In this document: positions 7,879-16,476 of the stretch, one piece after another
How the letters are laid out: every line of letters begins with the position of its first letter
Position numbering within the stretch: position 1 is the first letter of the stretch
Assembly (NCBI RefSeq): GCF_042610495.1
Contig: NZ_JBHGAP010000001.1
Coordinates: forward strand, 124,001 to 188,000
Direction of reading: 5' to 3'
Length of the DNA: 64,000 nucleotides
Source of the DNA: RU20A sp042610495
Lineage (GTDB): Bacteria > Pseudomonadota > Alphaproteobacteria > Rhizobiales > Rhizobiaceae
Notes under the pieces: generated by a model
The model's input: the letters and a program-made list of their open reading frames with translations, nothing else
What the model was told of the DNA's origin: nothing
Databases searched by the model: none
Made by a program: the position numbers and the translations under genes

Positions 7879-9039
7879 TTACCCCTCGATATAGCGCCGC
7901 TCATAGCGCAGCCCGAGGCTGGTCAGCATCTCGTAGCCGATCGTACCGGCGGCGCGCGCCGCATCATCGACACGGATATTGCTGCCGAAGAGCTCGATAT
8001 AATCGCCGGCCCTGACGCTTCCCGCCGGCAGATCGGTCACGTCGAACAGCGTCAGGTCCATGGTGACCCGGCCGAGAACCGGCACCCGTTGCCCATGCAG
8101 GAACCCCACGCCGCCGCCAATGCCGGTCTGGCGTAGCGGCACGCCAGTGGCCGATTGCGCACGCAGATAGCCGTCGGCATAACCCACCGAGGCAATCGCA
8201 ATCACCGTGTCGCGCGCCAGCACGGCGGTCGCGCCATAGCTCGCCGTCTCGCCCGCCTTTGCCTGCCGCACCTGCACGATCCGGGCCTCGGCGGTGACGA
8301 CAGGCCGCATCGGGTTCGCCACGTCGTTGACGCATTCGCCGCCATAGGTGGCGATGCCGGGGCGGGTGAGGTCGAAGTGATAGTCGGGGCCGAGATGAAT
8401 GCCGGCCGAATTGGCAAGGCTCGCCGGAATACCCTCGTAGGCCGCCGATACCGCCCGAAAGGCGGCGAGTTGGCGGGCATTGAGCGGATGGTCCGGCGAA
8501 TCGGCCGCCGCCAGGTGGCTCATGACCAGCACCGGCGAAAAGCTTGCGGGCCGGGCCGGATCATGAGCGAGCGCCAGCGCCTCGTCCACGGAAAGGCCGA
8601 GCCGGTTCATGCCCGTATCCACGTGCAGCACGCAGGGGTGATCGCCCCGCTCGGAGATCGCCGACATATAGACCGCGAGCTGCTCTTCGGAATTGACGAT
8701 CGGCACGAGGTCATTGTCGAAGAACAGCGCCTCATTGCCCGGCCACATGCCGGCGAGAATGTAGATGCGTCCGTCCGGCACGAAGGGGCGAAGCCCGGCG
8801 CCTTCTTCGGCATTGGCGACGAAGAAGTCCCGCGCGCCGGCCTCGTAGAGCGCAATCGCCGCATCCTCGATTCCCGTGCCATAGGCGTCGGCCTTCAGCA
8901 CCGCGGCGGCGGAAGCCTTGCCGGAGAGGCGACCCATGGTCTGCCAGTTCGCCACAAGCGCCGAAAGATCGATGGTCAGCCGGTTAGAGGCGCTTTCGAA
9001 GAGGTCGTCTTCGGCGGTGTGCATCGTGTCGCGCGGCAT
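7879..9039 (-). CDS. alr: Alanine racemase
   Basis: PLP-dependent conversion of L- to D-alanine for peptidoglycan. From ATG 9039 the protein has 386 residues, the usual length, with the PLP lysine Lys49 in AVLKADAYGTG and the C-terminal domain bearing GRVTMDLTLFDVTD. An AAGGA lies about 10 bases before this start. The open frame runs 93 codons further upstream into the opposing regulator gene, but that part is not Alr-like and is rejected. A second ATG at 9024 is possible. Confidence 0.95.
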   Translation of the reverse strand: MPRDTMHTAEDDLFESASNRLTIDLSALVANWQTMGRLSGKASAAAVLKADAYGTGIEDAAIALYEAGARDFFVANAEEGAGLRPFVPDGRIYILAGMWPGNEALFFDNDLVPIVNSEEQLAVYMSAISERGDHPCVLHVDTGMNRLGLSVDEALALAHDPARPASFSPVLVMSHLAAADSPDHPLNARQLAAFRAVSAAYEGIPASLANSAGIHLGPDYHFDLTRPGIATYGGECVNDVANPMRPVVTAEARIVQVRQAKAGETASYGATAVLARDTVIAIASVGYADGYLRAQSATGVPLRQTGIGGGVGFLHGQRVPVLGRVTMDLTLFDVTDLPAGSVRAGDYIELFGSNIRVDDAARAAGTIGYEMLTSLGLRYERRYIEG

Positions 9040-9084
9040 AGGGCATGTCCTTCGTCTGGTTGCGCCGACCCTATCACTTTTGTT

Positions 9085-9113
9085 CAAGACGCAAAGCCGG
9101 CGCGCGCCTATAT
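9085..9113 (+). promoter_or_regulatory. Candidate promoter for the AraC-family regulator
   Basis: CAAGAC (9085-9090), 17 bases, then CTATAT (9108-9113), a perfect match to the alphaproteobacterial -10. Transcription would begin near 9120, almost on the ATG at 9122, which supports the later start at 9149. Confidence 0.4.
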
Positions 9114-9148
9114 CTTGTGCCATGCACAATGTCTCGCAGGAACATGCG

Positions 9149-9979
9149 ATGGAGGAAATGCCGCTGTCGGCGGCGGAGCGGGCGCGCTTCTGGCGCGATG
9201 CCCGCTTTTCCGGCATGGAGTGCCTGAGCGCGACCTTCCTGACCCACGAATACGCCCCCCACACCCACGACACCTTCTCGATCGGCGCGATCGAGAACGG
9301 CTCGCAGATCTCCACCATCGGCGGCCGGCGGGAGGAGACCGGGCCGGGCCATCTTTATCTCATCGATCCCGGCGCCGTGCATGACGGCGCGCCGGGCGGG
9401 GAGGGCTATCGCTACCGCATGGTCTATCCCGATGCCGCCCTGCTGGCAGAGGTGCTGGAGGATGTGACCGGGCGTCATGCGAAGGGCACGCCGAGCTTTC
9501 GCGCCAGCATGCTCGCCGATCCCGACCTTGCGAGCGCATTCCACGTCGCGCACCGGCGCATGGAAGAGCCGGCCGGCGCGCTCGAGGCGCAGGAGGGCAT
9601 GTTCCGGGTGATGGCCGCGCTCTTTGCGCGTCACGGCCGCATGATCGTCACCCCTCTCGGCAGCCGCGAGCCGACTGCGGCTGCCCGCGCCCGCGATTAT
9701 CTCGCCGCGCACTGGGATGAGGATGTCGGCCTTGAGGATCTCGCGCGCGTTTCCGGTGTCTCCCGTGCCCACCTCATCCGCGCCTTCCGCCGCGAATTCC
9801 ACATTACGCCGCATGCCTTCCTGACCGACCTGCGCATCCGCCGCGCCCGCCAGTTCCTGCGCGATGGCGCGGCCCCTGCCGAGGTCGCCGCCGACTGCGG
9901 CTTCGCCGACCAGGCCCATTTCACCCGCCACTTCAAGGCCCGGACGGGGATCACGCCGGGGCAGTTCCGGGCGCGGTAG
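9149..9979 (+). CDS. AraC-family transcriptional regulator
   Basis: 276 residues. The N-terminal half is a cupin-type AraC ligand-binding domain with HEYAPHTHDTFSIGAIE and the conserved GHLYLIDPGAVHDG turn. The last 95 residues hold two helix-turn-helix motifs (LARVSGVSRAHLIRAFRREF and VAADCGFADQAHFTRHFKA) followed by TGITPGQFR. The start at 9149 has AGGA 7 bases upstream; ATG 9122 is in frame but has no ribosome site. It precedes azlC-azlD on the same strand, and family members beside AzlCD commonly control that exporter, so an amino-acid-responsive role is likely but inferred. Confidence 0.9.
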   Translation: MEEMPLSAAERARFWRDARFSGMECLSATFLTHEYAPHTHDTFSIGAIENGSQISTIGGRREETGPGHLYLIDPGAVHDGAPGGEGYRYRMVYPDAALLAEVLEDVTGRHAKGTPSFRASMLADPDLASAFHVAHRRMEEPAGALEAQEGMFRVMAALFARHGRMIVTPLGSREPTAAARARDYLAAHWDEDVGLEDLARVSGVSRAHLIRAFRREFHITPHAFLTDLRIRRARQFLRDGAAPAEVAADCGFADQAHFTRHFKARTGITPGQFRAR

Positions 9980-10070
9980 GGGAGACGGCCGTCGTTGCGG
10001 TCATGCCCCACCACCATGCAGCAGGTGTCGCAGTCGACGCGCCGTTCCGGCCGCCGGTGAACCCGCTCGT

Positions 10071-10235
10071 CCCCCTCATCCGGCTGCCGCCACCTTCTCC
10101 CCGAGGGGAGAAGGCCGGACCCCGCTGGCCGCCGAGATCAAATCGCCTCCGTCGAACCAGACCACCACCGTCCACCACGACCACCCATCCCTTCTCCCCG
10201 AGGGGGAGAAGGTGCCCGAAGGGCGAATGAGGGGG
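10071..10235. repeat. Rhizobial intergenic palindromic element (CTTCTCCCC/GGGGAGAAG type)
   Basis: Two facing arms, CCCCCTCATC...ACCTTCTCCCC and GGGGAGAAGGT...GATGAGGGGG-like, flank a short centre. The arms carry nested hairpins around TCTCCCCGAGGGGAGA. It resembles the abundant RIME/REP-like intergenic elements of rhizobia. The rest of 9980-10436 holds no gene I can support. Confidence 0.75.
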
Positions 10236-10436
10236 CCCGTCCGCCGTAATCCACAACGCTCCGCCACCCCGCTCCGCCAGCCAAGCCCCGCAACCCAAGG
10301 CCCCGACACCCCGAACCCGGCCACCGTGCCCCACCACAGCCCCATCTCACCCCACACCCGATCACTTCCGTTCAAGACCGGCACCGGAAACATCCCTATC
10401 CCATACCGCACCATCATCCGACATCAGGATCCCCCC

Positions 10437-11204
10437 ATGCATGCCCCGCGACCGCGCCCACCGTCTCCGGCCAGCCAGGCCCTTTCCGGCATCCGCACCG
10501 CCCTGCCACTGATGATCGCGATGGTGCCGATCGGCACGGTCTATGGGGCGGTGGCGGTGGCCAAGGGGCTGTCGGTGACTGAAGCGCTGCTCATGAGCGG
10601 CCTCGTCTTTGCCGGCGGCGCACAGTTCGTGGCCATGGATATGTGGACGCATCCGGCAAGTGCTGCGGCGCTCGGTCTCGCCGCCTTGCTGGTCAACCTG
10701 CGCCATGTGCTGATGGGGGCGTCGATGGCGGGAAAGCTCGGCCGTTTCAAGCCCCTGCAGCGCCTCGCCGCCATGCCCTTCCTCACCGACGAGGCCTGGG
10801 CACTGGCCGAAAGGCGGGCACGTGACGGCGGGCGCGATCCGGCCGCATCCCTGACGCCCGCCTGGTATTTCGGCGCGGCGCTGTCGATCTATGCCACCTG
10901 GCTGGCCGCAACGGCCACCGGCGCGCTGCTGGGCGCGGCCATCGGCGATCCCGCGGCACTCGGGCTCGATTTCGCCTTTCCGGCCGTTTTCATCGTGCTC
11001 GTCTCGGGTTTCTGCAAAGGGCGCGGCGCGGGCGCCGTCGTCCTTGCCAGCGCGGCGGCCGCCCTGCTCGTCCACTGGCTCTTGCCGGGCGTCTGGTTCA
11101 TCCTGGCCGGTGCGCTGGCCGGCCTCGCGGCGGCAGCGCTCGCGACGGATGAGGCTGAAGGCGATACCGTCTCGGCAAGCATCGCGGCAGGAGATCGTGC
11201 ATGA
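10437..11204 (+). CDS. azlC: AzlC family branched-chain amino acid exporter, large subunit
   Basis: 255 residues from the ATG at 10437, which has AGGAT about 8 bases upstream; an open frame further upstream runs through repeat DNA and is rejected. The sequence has the AzlC pattern: an early GIRTALPLMIAMVPIGTVYGAVA segment, GGAQFVAMDMW, the NLRHVLMGASM motif, and several hydrophobic helices to the C-terminus. With AzlD it forms an exporter of branched-chain amino acids or analogues in Bacillus; substrate here is inferred. It overlaps azlD by 4 bases. Confidence 0.9.
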   Translation: MHAPRPRPPSPASQALSGIRTALPLMIAMVPIGTVYGAVAVAKGLSVTEALLMSGLVFAGGAQFVAMDMWTHPASAAALGLAALLVNLRHVLMGASMAGKLGRFKPLQRLAAMPFLTDEAWALAERRARDGGRDPAASLTPAWYFGAALSIYATWLAATATGALLGAAIGDPAALGLDFAFPAVFIVLVSGFCKGRGAGAVVLASAAAALLVHWLLPGVWFILAGALAGLAAAALATDEAEGDTVSASIAAGDRA

Positions 11205-11518
11205 ACGCCGCCGCCCTGCAGGTCGATCCGGCCACGCTCGCCGCCATTCTCGCCATGGCGCTGGCGACACTCGCCACCCGCTATGGCGGGCTGCTGCTCA
11301 TCCGGCTGATGACGCCGACGGGGCGCACCCGGCGCATGCTGGAGGCCATCCCCGCCGCGGTGCTGACGGCCGTCGTCACGCCGACCGCGCTCGCAACGGG
11401 TGCGGCCGAAAGCGCCGCCTGCCTCGTCACCGTGCTCGCCGCGCAGCGCCTCAGCCTGCTGCCGAGCGTCGCCCTCGGCATCGGCACGGTCGTGGGGCTG
11501 CGCGCCGCCGGCCTCTGA
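11201..11518 (+). CDS. azlD: AzlD domain protein, small exporter subunit
   Basis: 105 residues, almost entirely hydrophobic, with the AzlD elements ATLATRYGGLLLI near the N-terminus, LEAIPAAVLTAVVTP in the middle and a final glycine-rich helix. It starts at an ATGA overlap with azlC and is its expected partner. AzlD is the small membrane subunit. The gene is convergent with dnaB. Confidence 0.9.
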   Translation: MNAAALQVDPATLAAILAMALATLATRYGGLLLIRLMTPTGRTRRMLEAIPAAVLTAVVTPTALATGAAESAACLVTVLAAQRLSLLPSVALGIGTVVGLRAAGL

Positions 11519-11532
11519 CGTCATCCATCCGG

Positions 11533-11574
11533 AAAGCAAAACGGCGCGAAAACCCCACCCGGTTTCCGCGCCGT
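11533..11574 (-). terminator. Rho-independent terminator of dnaB
   Basis: On the minus strand a 14-bp stem (ACGGCGCGGAAACC against GGTTTTCGCGCCGT, one G-U) with a 6-base loop is followed by TTTGCTTT. It lies 38 bases beyond the dnaB stop and also separates the convergent azlD. Confidence 0.85.
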
Positions 11575-11611
11575 CGAACGACTGGAGGAGAGCGGGCCGG
11601 GCCCGCCGCGA

Positions 11612-13114
11612 TCAATGTTCCTCGTACTGCGTGAAGCTCGGGTCGGCGAGATCCGCAAAGCGGGTGAATTCCGACTGGAAGGCGAGCTTCACCGTGCCGG
11701 TCGGCCCGTGACGCTGCTTGGCGATGATCACGTCGGCCGTGCCCTTCACCTTCTCGAACTGCATCTTCCACTCTTCGTATTTCGGGTCGAACTCGTCACG
11801 CGGCTCGAGGTTCTTCACGTAATATTCCTCGCGGAACACGAAGAGCACCACGTCGGCGTCCTGCTCGATCGAGCCCGATTCGCGAAGGTCGGAGAGCTGC
11901 GGGCGCTTGTCCTCGCGGTTTTCCACCGCGCGCGACAGCTGTGAGAGCGCGATGATGGGAACGTTGAGTTCCTTGCCGAGCGCCTTCAGACCCGTGGTGA
12001 TCTGGGTGATTTCCTGCACGCGGTTCTCGCCGGATTTGCCCGAACCGGTCATGAGCTGGATATAGTCCACCACCAGGCAATCGAGGCCGCGCTGGCGCTT
12101 CAGGCGCCGTGCACGGGCCGAAAGCTGCGCGATCGAGATACCACCGGTCTGGTCGATATAGAGCGGCACCTTCTGCATGGTCTGGGAGAAGCCGACCAGC
12201 TTCTCGAATTCATGTTCGCTGATGTCGCCGCGGCGGATCTTCGAGGACGAGACTTCCGTCTGCTCCGACATGATACGGGTGGCGAGCTGCTCGGACGACA
12301 TTTCGAGCGAGTAGAAACCGACGACACCGCCATTCTTGGCCTTGAAGGAACCGTCCGCCTGCACCTCGCCCTCATAGGCCGCGGCAATGTTCCAGGCGAT
12401 GTTGGTGGCGAGCGAGGTCTTGCCCATGCCGGGGCGTCCGGCGAGCACGATCAAGTCCGAGCGCTGCAGGCCGCCCATCTTCGAATCGAGCGAGCCGATG
12501 CCGGTGGAAATCCCCGAGAGATTGCCGTCCCGCTCGAAGGCCGCCCCCGCCATGTCCACCGCCTGCGCCACCGCGTCGGAGAAGGACTGGAAGCCGCCGT
12601 CGTAGCGGCCGGTTTCGGCGAGTTCGAAGAGCCGCCGTTCGGCATCCTCGATCTGGCTCTGCGGCGGCATGTCGAGCGGCGCGTCGAAGGCGATGTTGAC
12701 CATGTCCTCGCCGATGGTGATCAGCGAGCGGCGCAGCGCAAGGTCATAGATGGCGCGGCCATAGTCTTCCGCATTGATGATCGACACGGCCTCGGCGGCA
12801 AGACGCGCCAGATACTGCGCGACGGTGAGGTCGCCCACCTTCTCGTCCGCCTTGAGGAAGGTCTTGATGGTGACGGGGTTGGCCGTCTTGCCCATGCGGA
12901 TGATGTCGCCCGCCACCTCGTAGATGCGCCGGTGCAGCGGCTCGTAGAGATGCACGGGCTTCAGGAAGTCCGACACGCGGTAGAAGGCGTCGTTGTTGAC
13001 GAGGATGGCGCCCAGCAGCGCCTGCTCAGCCTCGATGTTGCTCGGCGCTTCCCGGTAGAGCACGTCCGTCTGGTCCTTCGGGGCAGGGGTGATGCGTCGG
13101 GCAGCTTCGTTCAT
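11612..13114 (-). CDS. dnaB: Replicative DNA helicase DnaB
   Basis: Hexameric 5'-3' helicase of the replication fork. The start at 13114 gives 500 residues; upstream in-frame codons lack DnaB similarity. The N-terminal primase-interacting domain begins at NIEAEQALLGAIL; the RecA-like domain has Walker A GRPGMGKTS near 227-235, Walker B DCLVVDYIQLM and the arginine-rich motif near SQLSRAVENRED. No intein is present. It follows rplI but is separated by that gene's terminator, so it probably has its own promoter in 13115-13340, where I see no clear match. Confidence 0.97.
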   Translation of the reverse strand: MNEAARRITPAPKDQTDVLYREAPSNIEAEQALLGAILVNNDAFYRVSDFLKPVHLYEPLHRRIYEVAGDIIRMGKTANPVTIKTFLKADEKVGDLTVAQYLARLAAEAVSIINAEDYGRAIYDLALRRSLITIGEDMVNIAFDAPLDMPPQSQIEDAERRLFELAETGRYDGGFQSFSDAVAQAVDMAGAAFERDGNLSGISTGIGSLDSKMGGLQRSDLIVLAGRPGMGKTSLATNIAWNIAAAYEGEVQADGSFKAKNGGVVGFYSLEMSSEQLATRIMSEQTEVSSSKIRRGDISEHEFEKLVGFSQTMQKVPLYIDQTGGISIAQLSARARRLKRQRGLDCLVVDYIQLMTGSGKSGENRVQEITQITTGLKALGKELNVPIIALSQLSRAVENREDKRPQLSDLRESGSIEQDADVVLFVFREEYYVKNLEPRDEFDPKYEEWKMQFEKVKGTADVIIAKQRHGPTGTVKLAFQSEFTRFADLADPSFTQYEEH

Positions 13115-13342
13115 CGTCTCTCTCGCAACGTCCGGGCGCCGGCTCGGGAAGCCGGCCGCCTGATAGAAGGATATTCGTTTGAACCCGCGCACCGGGCGCG
13201 TCAAATGCTTTTGCCGGCCAGCCGGCTATACAGCTTTTCCACAGGCGATCCGCGCACGAATCATCGTGATCGAGGGGGCATTCTATTGACTCACGGCGGC
13301 GATTCGAAGGCGTTCCGGCCAAGGCAGAGCCGCCCATTTCCG

Positions 13343-13380
13343 CAAGAACGAAAAGACCCGGCGCATCGCTGCACCGGGCC
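13343..13380 (-). terminator. Rho-independent terminator of rplI
   Basis: On the minus strand GGCCCGGTGCA pairs with TGCGCCGGGTC around a GCGA loop (two G-U or U-G pairs), followed by TTTTCGTTCTT. It lies 36 bases after the rplI stop. Confidence 0.85.
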
Positions 13381-13415
13381 TTCCGTCAAAAGCCTTCCGA
13401 AGAGGCCGTCGAGGA

Positions 13416-13991
13416 TTATTCCTCGTCGGCGTCGAATTCGGCTTCCGGGTTGAAGAAGTCTTCCGGCTTCAGGGCGTCTTCGTCCACGCCGTAGATGGCG
13501 TCGGCGGAGGTGAGGTTTTCGCCCTGGGCCTGGCGCTCGGCTTCTTCGGCCGAACGGGCAACGTTGATCTCGACCGACAGCTCGACTTCGGCATGCAGGT
13601 GCAGGACGACCTGGTGGATGCCGATGGCCTTGATCGGGGTGTTGAGCTCGACCTGGTTGCGGCCGATGTTGAAGCCTTCGGCGGCGAGCGCATCGACGAT
13701 GTCACGGGCAGCGACCGAGCCGTAGAGCTGGCCGGTTTCGCCGGCGGCGCGAACCATGATGAAGGACTTGCCTTCGAGCTGCTCGGCGACCTTCTGGGCT
13801 TCGCTCTTGCGCTCGAGGTTGCGGGCCTCCAGCGTGGCGCGCTCGTTTTCGAAGCGCTTCTTGTTGGCTTCGTTGGAGCGCAGGGCCTTGCCGAGCGGCA
13901 GGAGGTAGTTGCGGGCGTAGCCGTCGCGAACCTTGACGGTTTCGCCCATCTGGCCGAGCTTTGCGATACGTTCCAGCAGGATGACGTGCAT
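13416..13991 (-). CDS. rplI: 50S ribosomal protein bL9
   Basis: From the ATG at 13991 the protein has 191 residues beginning MHVILLERIAKLGQMGETV, the rRNA-binding N-domain, then the long connecting helix (near 40-75) and the C-terminal domain. It is longer than E. coli L9 because of an acidic tail rich in Glu/Asp (DALKPEDFFNPEAEFDADEE), typical of alphaproteobacteria. It is the last gene of the rpsF-rpsR-DUF2232-rplI operon. Confidence 0.97.
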   Translation of the reverse strand: MHVILLERIAKLGQMGETVKVRDGYARNYLLPLGKALRSNEANKKRFENERATLEARNLERKSEAQKVAEQLEGKSFIMVRAAGETGQLYGSVAARDIVDALAAEGFNIGRNQVELNTPIKAIGIHQVVLHLHAEVELSVEINVARSAEEAERQAQGENLTSADAIYGVDEDALKPEDFFNPEAEFDADEE

Positions 13992-14005
13992 GGATTTGTC
14001 CTTTC

Positions 14006-14995
14006 TTACGTTTCTTGATTGTCTGCAGAAGAGGGTGGATTGGATGCGCCACCGGTCGGCGTCAGCGCAATGGTGCGGCGCGTGTCCGAAAGACCGGCGA
14101 TGAGAAAGACGAGAACCGGCAGCAGCGAGAAGAACACCACCGACAGATAGGCAAGCCACAGAACCGGCAGGCGCCAGGCCTTGCCGCGGGAGCGGAAGTG
14201 CAGGACCGCAAAGCCGGCGAGCACGAAGCCCGCGCCGAACGTGCCGCAGACAAGTGCGCCCAGAATGCCGATCGTGCCGCCGAAGAAGGCGGCCATCAGG
14301 CCCGCCAGAAAGATGAAGATCGCATTGCGGTGCATGCGCAGCGTGGACGGCATGTCCTCGCGCGGGCGCAGGGAACGTCCGGACGCCTGCACGATGCGGG
14401 TCGCGAGATAGTAGGCCGTGAACAGCAGGATGACCCAGATGGCGCCCTGCACCAGCGGCAGCGCCATGGCGAAGACCGACTTGATGGCGGCAACCGTCGC
14501 GGCATCCGGATTGAACGTCGGATCCTGCTGTTGCAGCGTCGCCATCATCATTTCGACGATCTGGCTGGACAGGCTGCTGTCATAGCCGATGATCACGCCG
14601 ATGACGATCATGCCGGCGGTAACGAGCCCGGCCAGATGCGTCAGCACGTCGGCGAGCGGATACCAGGCCATGGCATCGGCCGGGCCGCCGAGTTCGGAGG
14701 CGGGACGCGCCAGATTGGCCAGATGCGCGATCCAGCCGGCCGGAATGAGCGTCACGATCAGAACGACTAGCGCGAAATACGGAGATGCGATGAGGCCGGC
14801 AATCACGCCGCCGGTCACGATCGCGGTGATCGAGGCGGCATTGCCCCAGCCGAGGCCGGCGATCAGAATGGGAAGAGCGGAGGCTGCGTAAAGAAGAATG
14901 GCGAGCGACGACGATCCGTTCGCGCCCAGCGAAAGCAGGGCGGCGGTCACGCCGGCGAGAACACCGGTCAGGATCGTGCGGTTGTCGAAACGCAT
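14006..14995 (-). CDS. DUF2232 domain membrane protein
   Basis: 329 residues with about eight hydrophobic segments, beginning MRFDNRTILTGVLAGVTAALL. The GLGWG motif near 49 and the long NPDAATVAAIKSVFAMALP region are typical of the DUF2232 proteins found between rpsR and rplI in rhizobia. Function is unknown; location in the inner membrane is clear from the sequence. It ends 14 bases before rplI. Between it and rpsR is 0.39 kb of repeat-bearing DNA, so it may have a separate promoter. Confidence 0.85.
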   Translation of the reverse strand: MRFDNRTILTGVLAGVTAALLSLGANGSSSLAILLYAASALPILIAGLGWGNAASITAIVTGGVIAGLIASPYFALVVLIVTLIPAGWIAHLANLARPASELGGPADAMAWYPLADVLTHLAGLVTAGMIVIGVIIGYDSSLSSQIVEMMMATLQQQDPTFNPDAATVAAIKSVFAMALPLVQGAIWVILLFTAYYLATRIVQASGRSLRPREDMPSTLRMHRNAIFIFLAGLMAAFFGGTIGILGALVCGTFGAGFVLAGFAVLHFRSRGKAWRLPVLWLAYLSVVFFSLLPVLVFLIAGLSDTRRTIALTPTGGASNPPSSADNQET

Positions 14996-15163
14996 CTTAC
15001 GTCTTTCGCTGTCCTGCGCATCGCGCAGTTAGGGGCGCCGGCTCTGCCGCTTCGCTCCAACATGGGTTTTGTCAGTGTCCGATCCGCGCCCACCGCGGAA
15101 GGGTAGGACGAGCCGCCGCAGCGCCTCGTCCGCAGTCATGCATCGGAGCATTCCCCCCAGTCT

Positions 15164-15247
15164 CGTCATCCTCGGGCTCGACCCGAGGATCCATGCCGCA
15201 AGCGCTCAGCCTGGCATCTGGATGGTCGGGTCAAGCCCGACCATGAC
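15164..15247. repeat. Palindromic intergenic repeat, copy 1
   Basis: Two linked palindromes: GTCATCCTCGGG..CCCGAGGATCCA, then after about 20 bases ATGGTCGGGTCAAGCCCGACCATGAC. This is copy 1 of a family seen six times in the window. The remainder of 14996-15386 holds a second copy and no gene. Confidence 0.85.
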
Positions 15248-15307
15248 GAAGGAGGGAGCGGAGCCCCGACGCCTCATGTCGTTGCATCAGGGCATCCCTG
15301 TCCTCCC

Positions 15308-15361
15308 GTCATCCTCGGGCTTGACCCGAGGATCCACGCTCCGGGCGCGGACAATGACGAC
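15308..15361. repeat. Palindromic intergenic repeat, copy 2
   Basis: GTCATCCTCGGGCTTGACCC followed by GAGGATCCACG and a degraded second arm ending ACAATGACGACG. It is a shortened version of the element at 15164, 60 bases away and in the same orientation. Confidence 0.85.
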
Positions 15362-15386
15362 GAGGCAGGCTGCCCCTCATACCGCC

Positions 15387-15635
15387 TTACGAGAGAACGT
15401 AGGGCAGCAGGCCGAGGAAGCGGGCGCGCTTGATGGCCTGGGCCAGTTCGCGCTGCTTCTTCTGGGAAACGGCGGTGATGCGGGAAGGAACGATCTTGCC
15501 GCGCTCGGAAATGTAGCGCTGCAGGAGGCGTACGTCCTTGTAGTCGATCCGCGGAGCGTTTGCGCCCGAGAAGGGGCAGGTCTTGCGGCGACGGTGGAAG
15601 GGGCGGCGTGCCGGTGCGGAAGAAGCTTCAGCCAT
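15387..15635 (-). CDS. rpsR: 30S ribosomal protein bS18
   Basis: 82 residues. After a basic N-terminus (RRPFHRRRKTCPFSG) the core IDYKDVRLLQRYISERGKIVPSRIT is diagnostic of S18, which binds 16S rRNA together with S6. The usual length is met and the single Cys in the CPFSG stretch is retained. It lies 24 bases after rpsF on the same strand. Confidence 0.98.
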   Translation of the reverse strand: MAEASSAPARRPFHRRRKTCPFSGANAPRIDYKDVRLLQRYISERGKIVPSRITAVSQKKQRELAQAIKRARFLGLLPYVLS

Positions 15636-15659
15636 TGTCTTGTCTCCTTGTCCCGGAAA

Positions 15660-16115
15660 TTACGCGCGGTCTTCGCGCGGGCGGCGCGGACGGTCGTCGC
15701 GGTCGCCACGGTTGAAACCACCTTCGCGCGGACCGCGGTCACCGCGATCGCCACGCTCACCGCGTTCGCCACGGCCCGGACGGTCGTCGCGGTCGCGCTT
15801 CTGCATCATGGCGGATGCGCCTTCTTCGTGCTTCTCGACGGCGATCGTCATGTAGCGCAGGACGTCTTCGGAGATGCGCATCTGGCGCTCCATCTCGTGG
15901 ACGGCAGCGGCCGGAGCATCGATGTCCATGAGGACGTAATGCGCCTTGCGGTTCTTCTTGATGCGGTAGGTGAGGGACTTCAGGCCCCAGTTTTCGGTAC
16001 GCCCGACCTTGCCGCCATTTGCTTCGATGACGCCCTTGTACTGCTCAAGGAGACCATCGACCTGCTGTGCGGACACATCCTGCCGGGCAAGGAACACGTG
16101 TTCATAAAGAGCCAT
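15660..16115 (-). CDS. rpsF: 30S ribosomal protein bS6
   Basis: 151 residues beginning MALYEHVFLARQDVSAQQVDGL. The S6 fold covers roughly the first 100 residues, with YRIKKNRKAHYVLMDIDAP in the middle. The tail after about residue 112 is a low-complexity Arg/Asp/Gly/Glu run containing GERGERGDRGDRG, longer and more repetitive than in E. coli. First gene of the ribosomal operon; a promoter at 16339-16366 leaves a long leader with a hairpin next to the start. Confidence 0.97.
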   Translation of the reverse strand: MALYEHVFLARQDVSAQQVDGLLEQYKGVIEANGGKVGRTENWGLKSLTYRIKKNRKAHYVLMDIDAPAAAVHEMERQMRISEDVLRYMTIAVEKHEEGASAMMQKRDRDDRPGRGERGERGDRGDRGPREGGFNRGDRDDRPRRPREDRA

Positions 16116-16117
16116 TG

Positions 16118-16169
16118 GAGGCTTGCCTTTCTTGCTTCATCTGTCGATCCGGGTCCGGCGCCAAGCCTC
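16118..16169 (-). promoter_or_regulatory. Candidate rpsF leader hairpin (possible S6:S18 autoregulation)
   Basis: On the minus strand GAGGCTTG (16162-16169) pairs perfectly with CAAGCCTC (16118-16125). The 3' arm sits between the ribosome site AAAGG and the rpsF ATG, two bases from the ATG. The loop region contains GCCGGACCCGG, offering CCG elements such as those used by known S6:S18-binding leaders. Identity with that leader class is inference. Confidence 0.35.
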
Positions 16170-16338
16170 AACGACTGTTCTTAATGGCCTCGAGGGGCCG
16201 GCAAGAAAGTGTTGTTCCGAGACGGTCGAGAGCGGAGACACGGGAGGCGGGGTCTCTGTTGACCCTGACAGGCTCCCTCGCGGAAACCGGCCCTCCGTTC
16301 AGCCACCAGCCGAAAGACCGGATCATTGAACAGGCGCG

Positions 16339-16366
16339 CTTATACGCGGCTTTGCCTGAAAAGCAA
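16339..16366 (-). promoter_or_regulatory. Candidate promoter of the rpsF operon
   Basis: TTGCTT (16361-16366), 16 bases, TATAAG (16339-16344) on the minus strand. This implies a leader of about 215 bases before rpsF, long enough for regulation. The rest of 16116-16593 holds only the hairpin leader and a palindromic repeat. Confidence 0.45.
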
Positions 16367-16476
16367 GGGCAAGCGGGGAATTTTCCCGTCGGTTGTACGG
16401 GAGATGGGAACAGGGCGCGGGTGGCGCGCAAGATGCGAGGGCCGGTGATGGATGCTCGCCCGACTTCCCACCCTCG

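Noticed and set aside
9040..9318. N-terminal extension of alr by 93 codons
   Set aside because: The extra part is unlike alanine racemase and runs antisense through the regulator gene; ATG 9039 has the better ribosome site and gives the normal length.
9864..10436. N-terminal extension of azlC through the repeat element
   Set aside because: The added residues are low-complexity Pro/Arg translated from repeat DNA; ATG 10437 has an AGGAT site and starts the family pattern.
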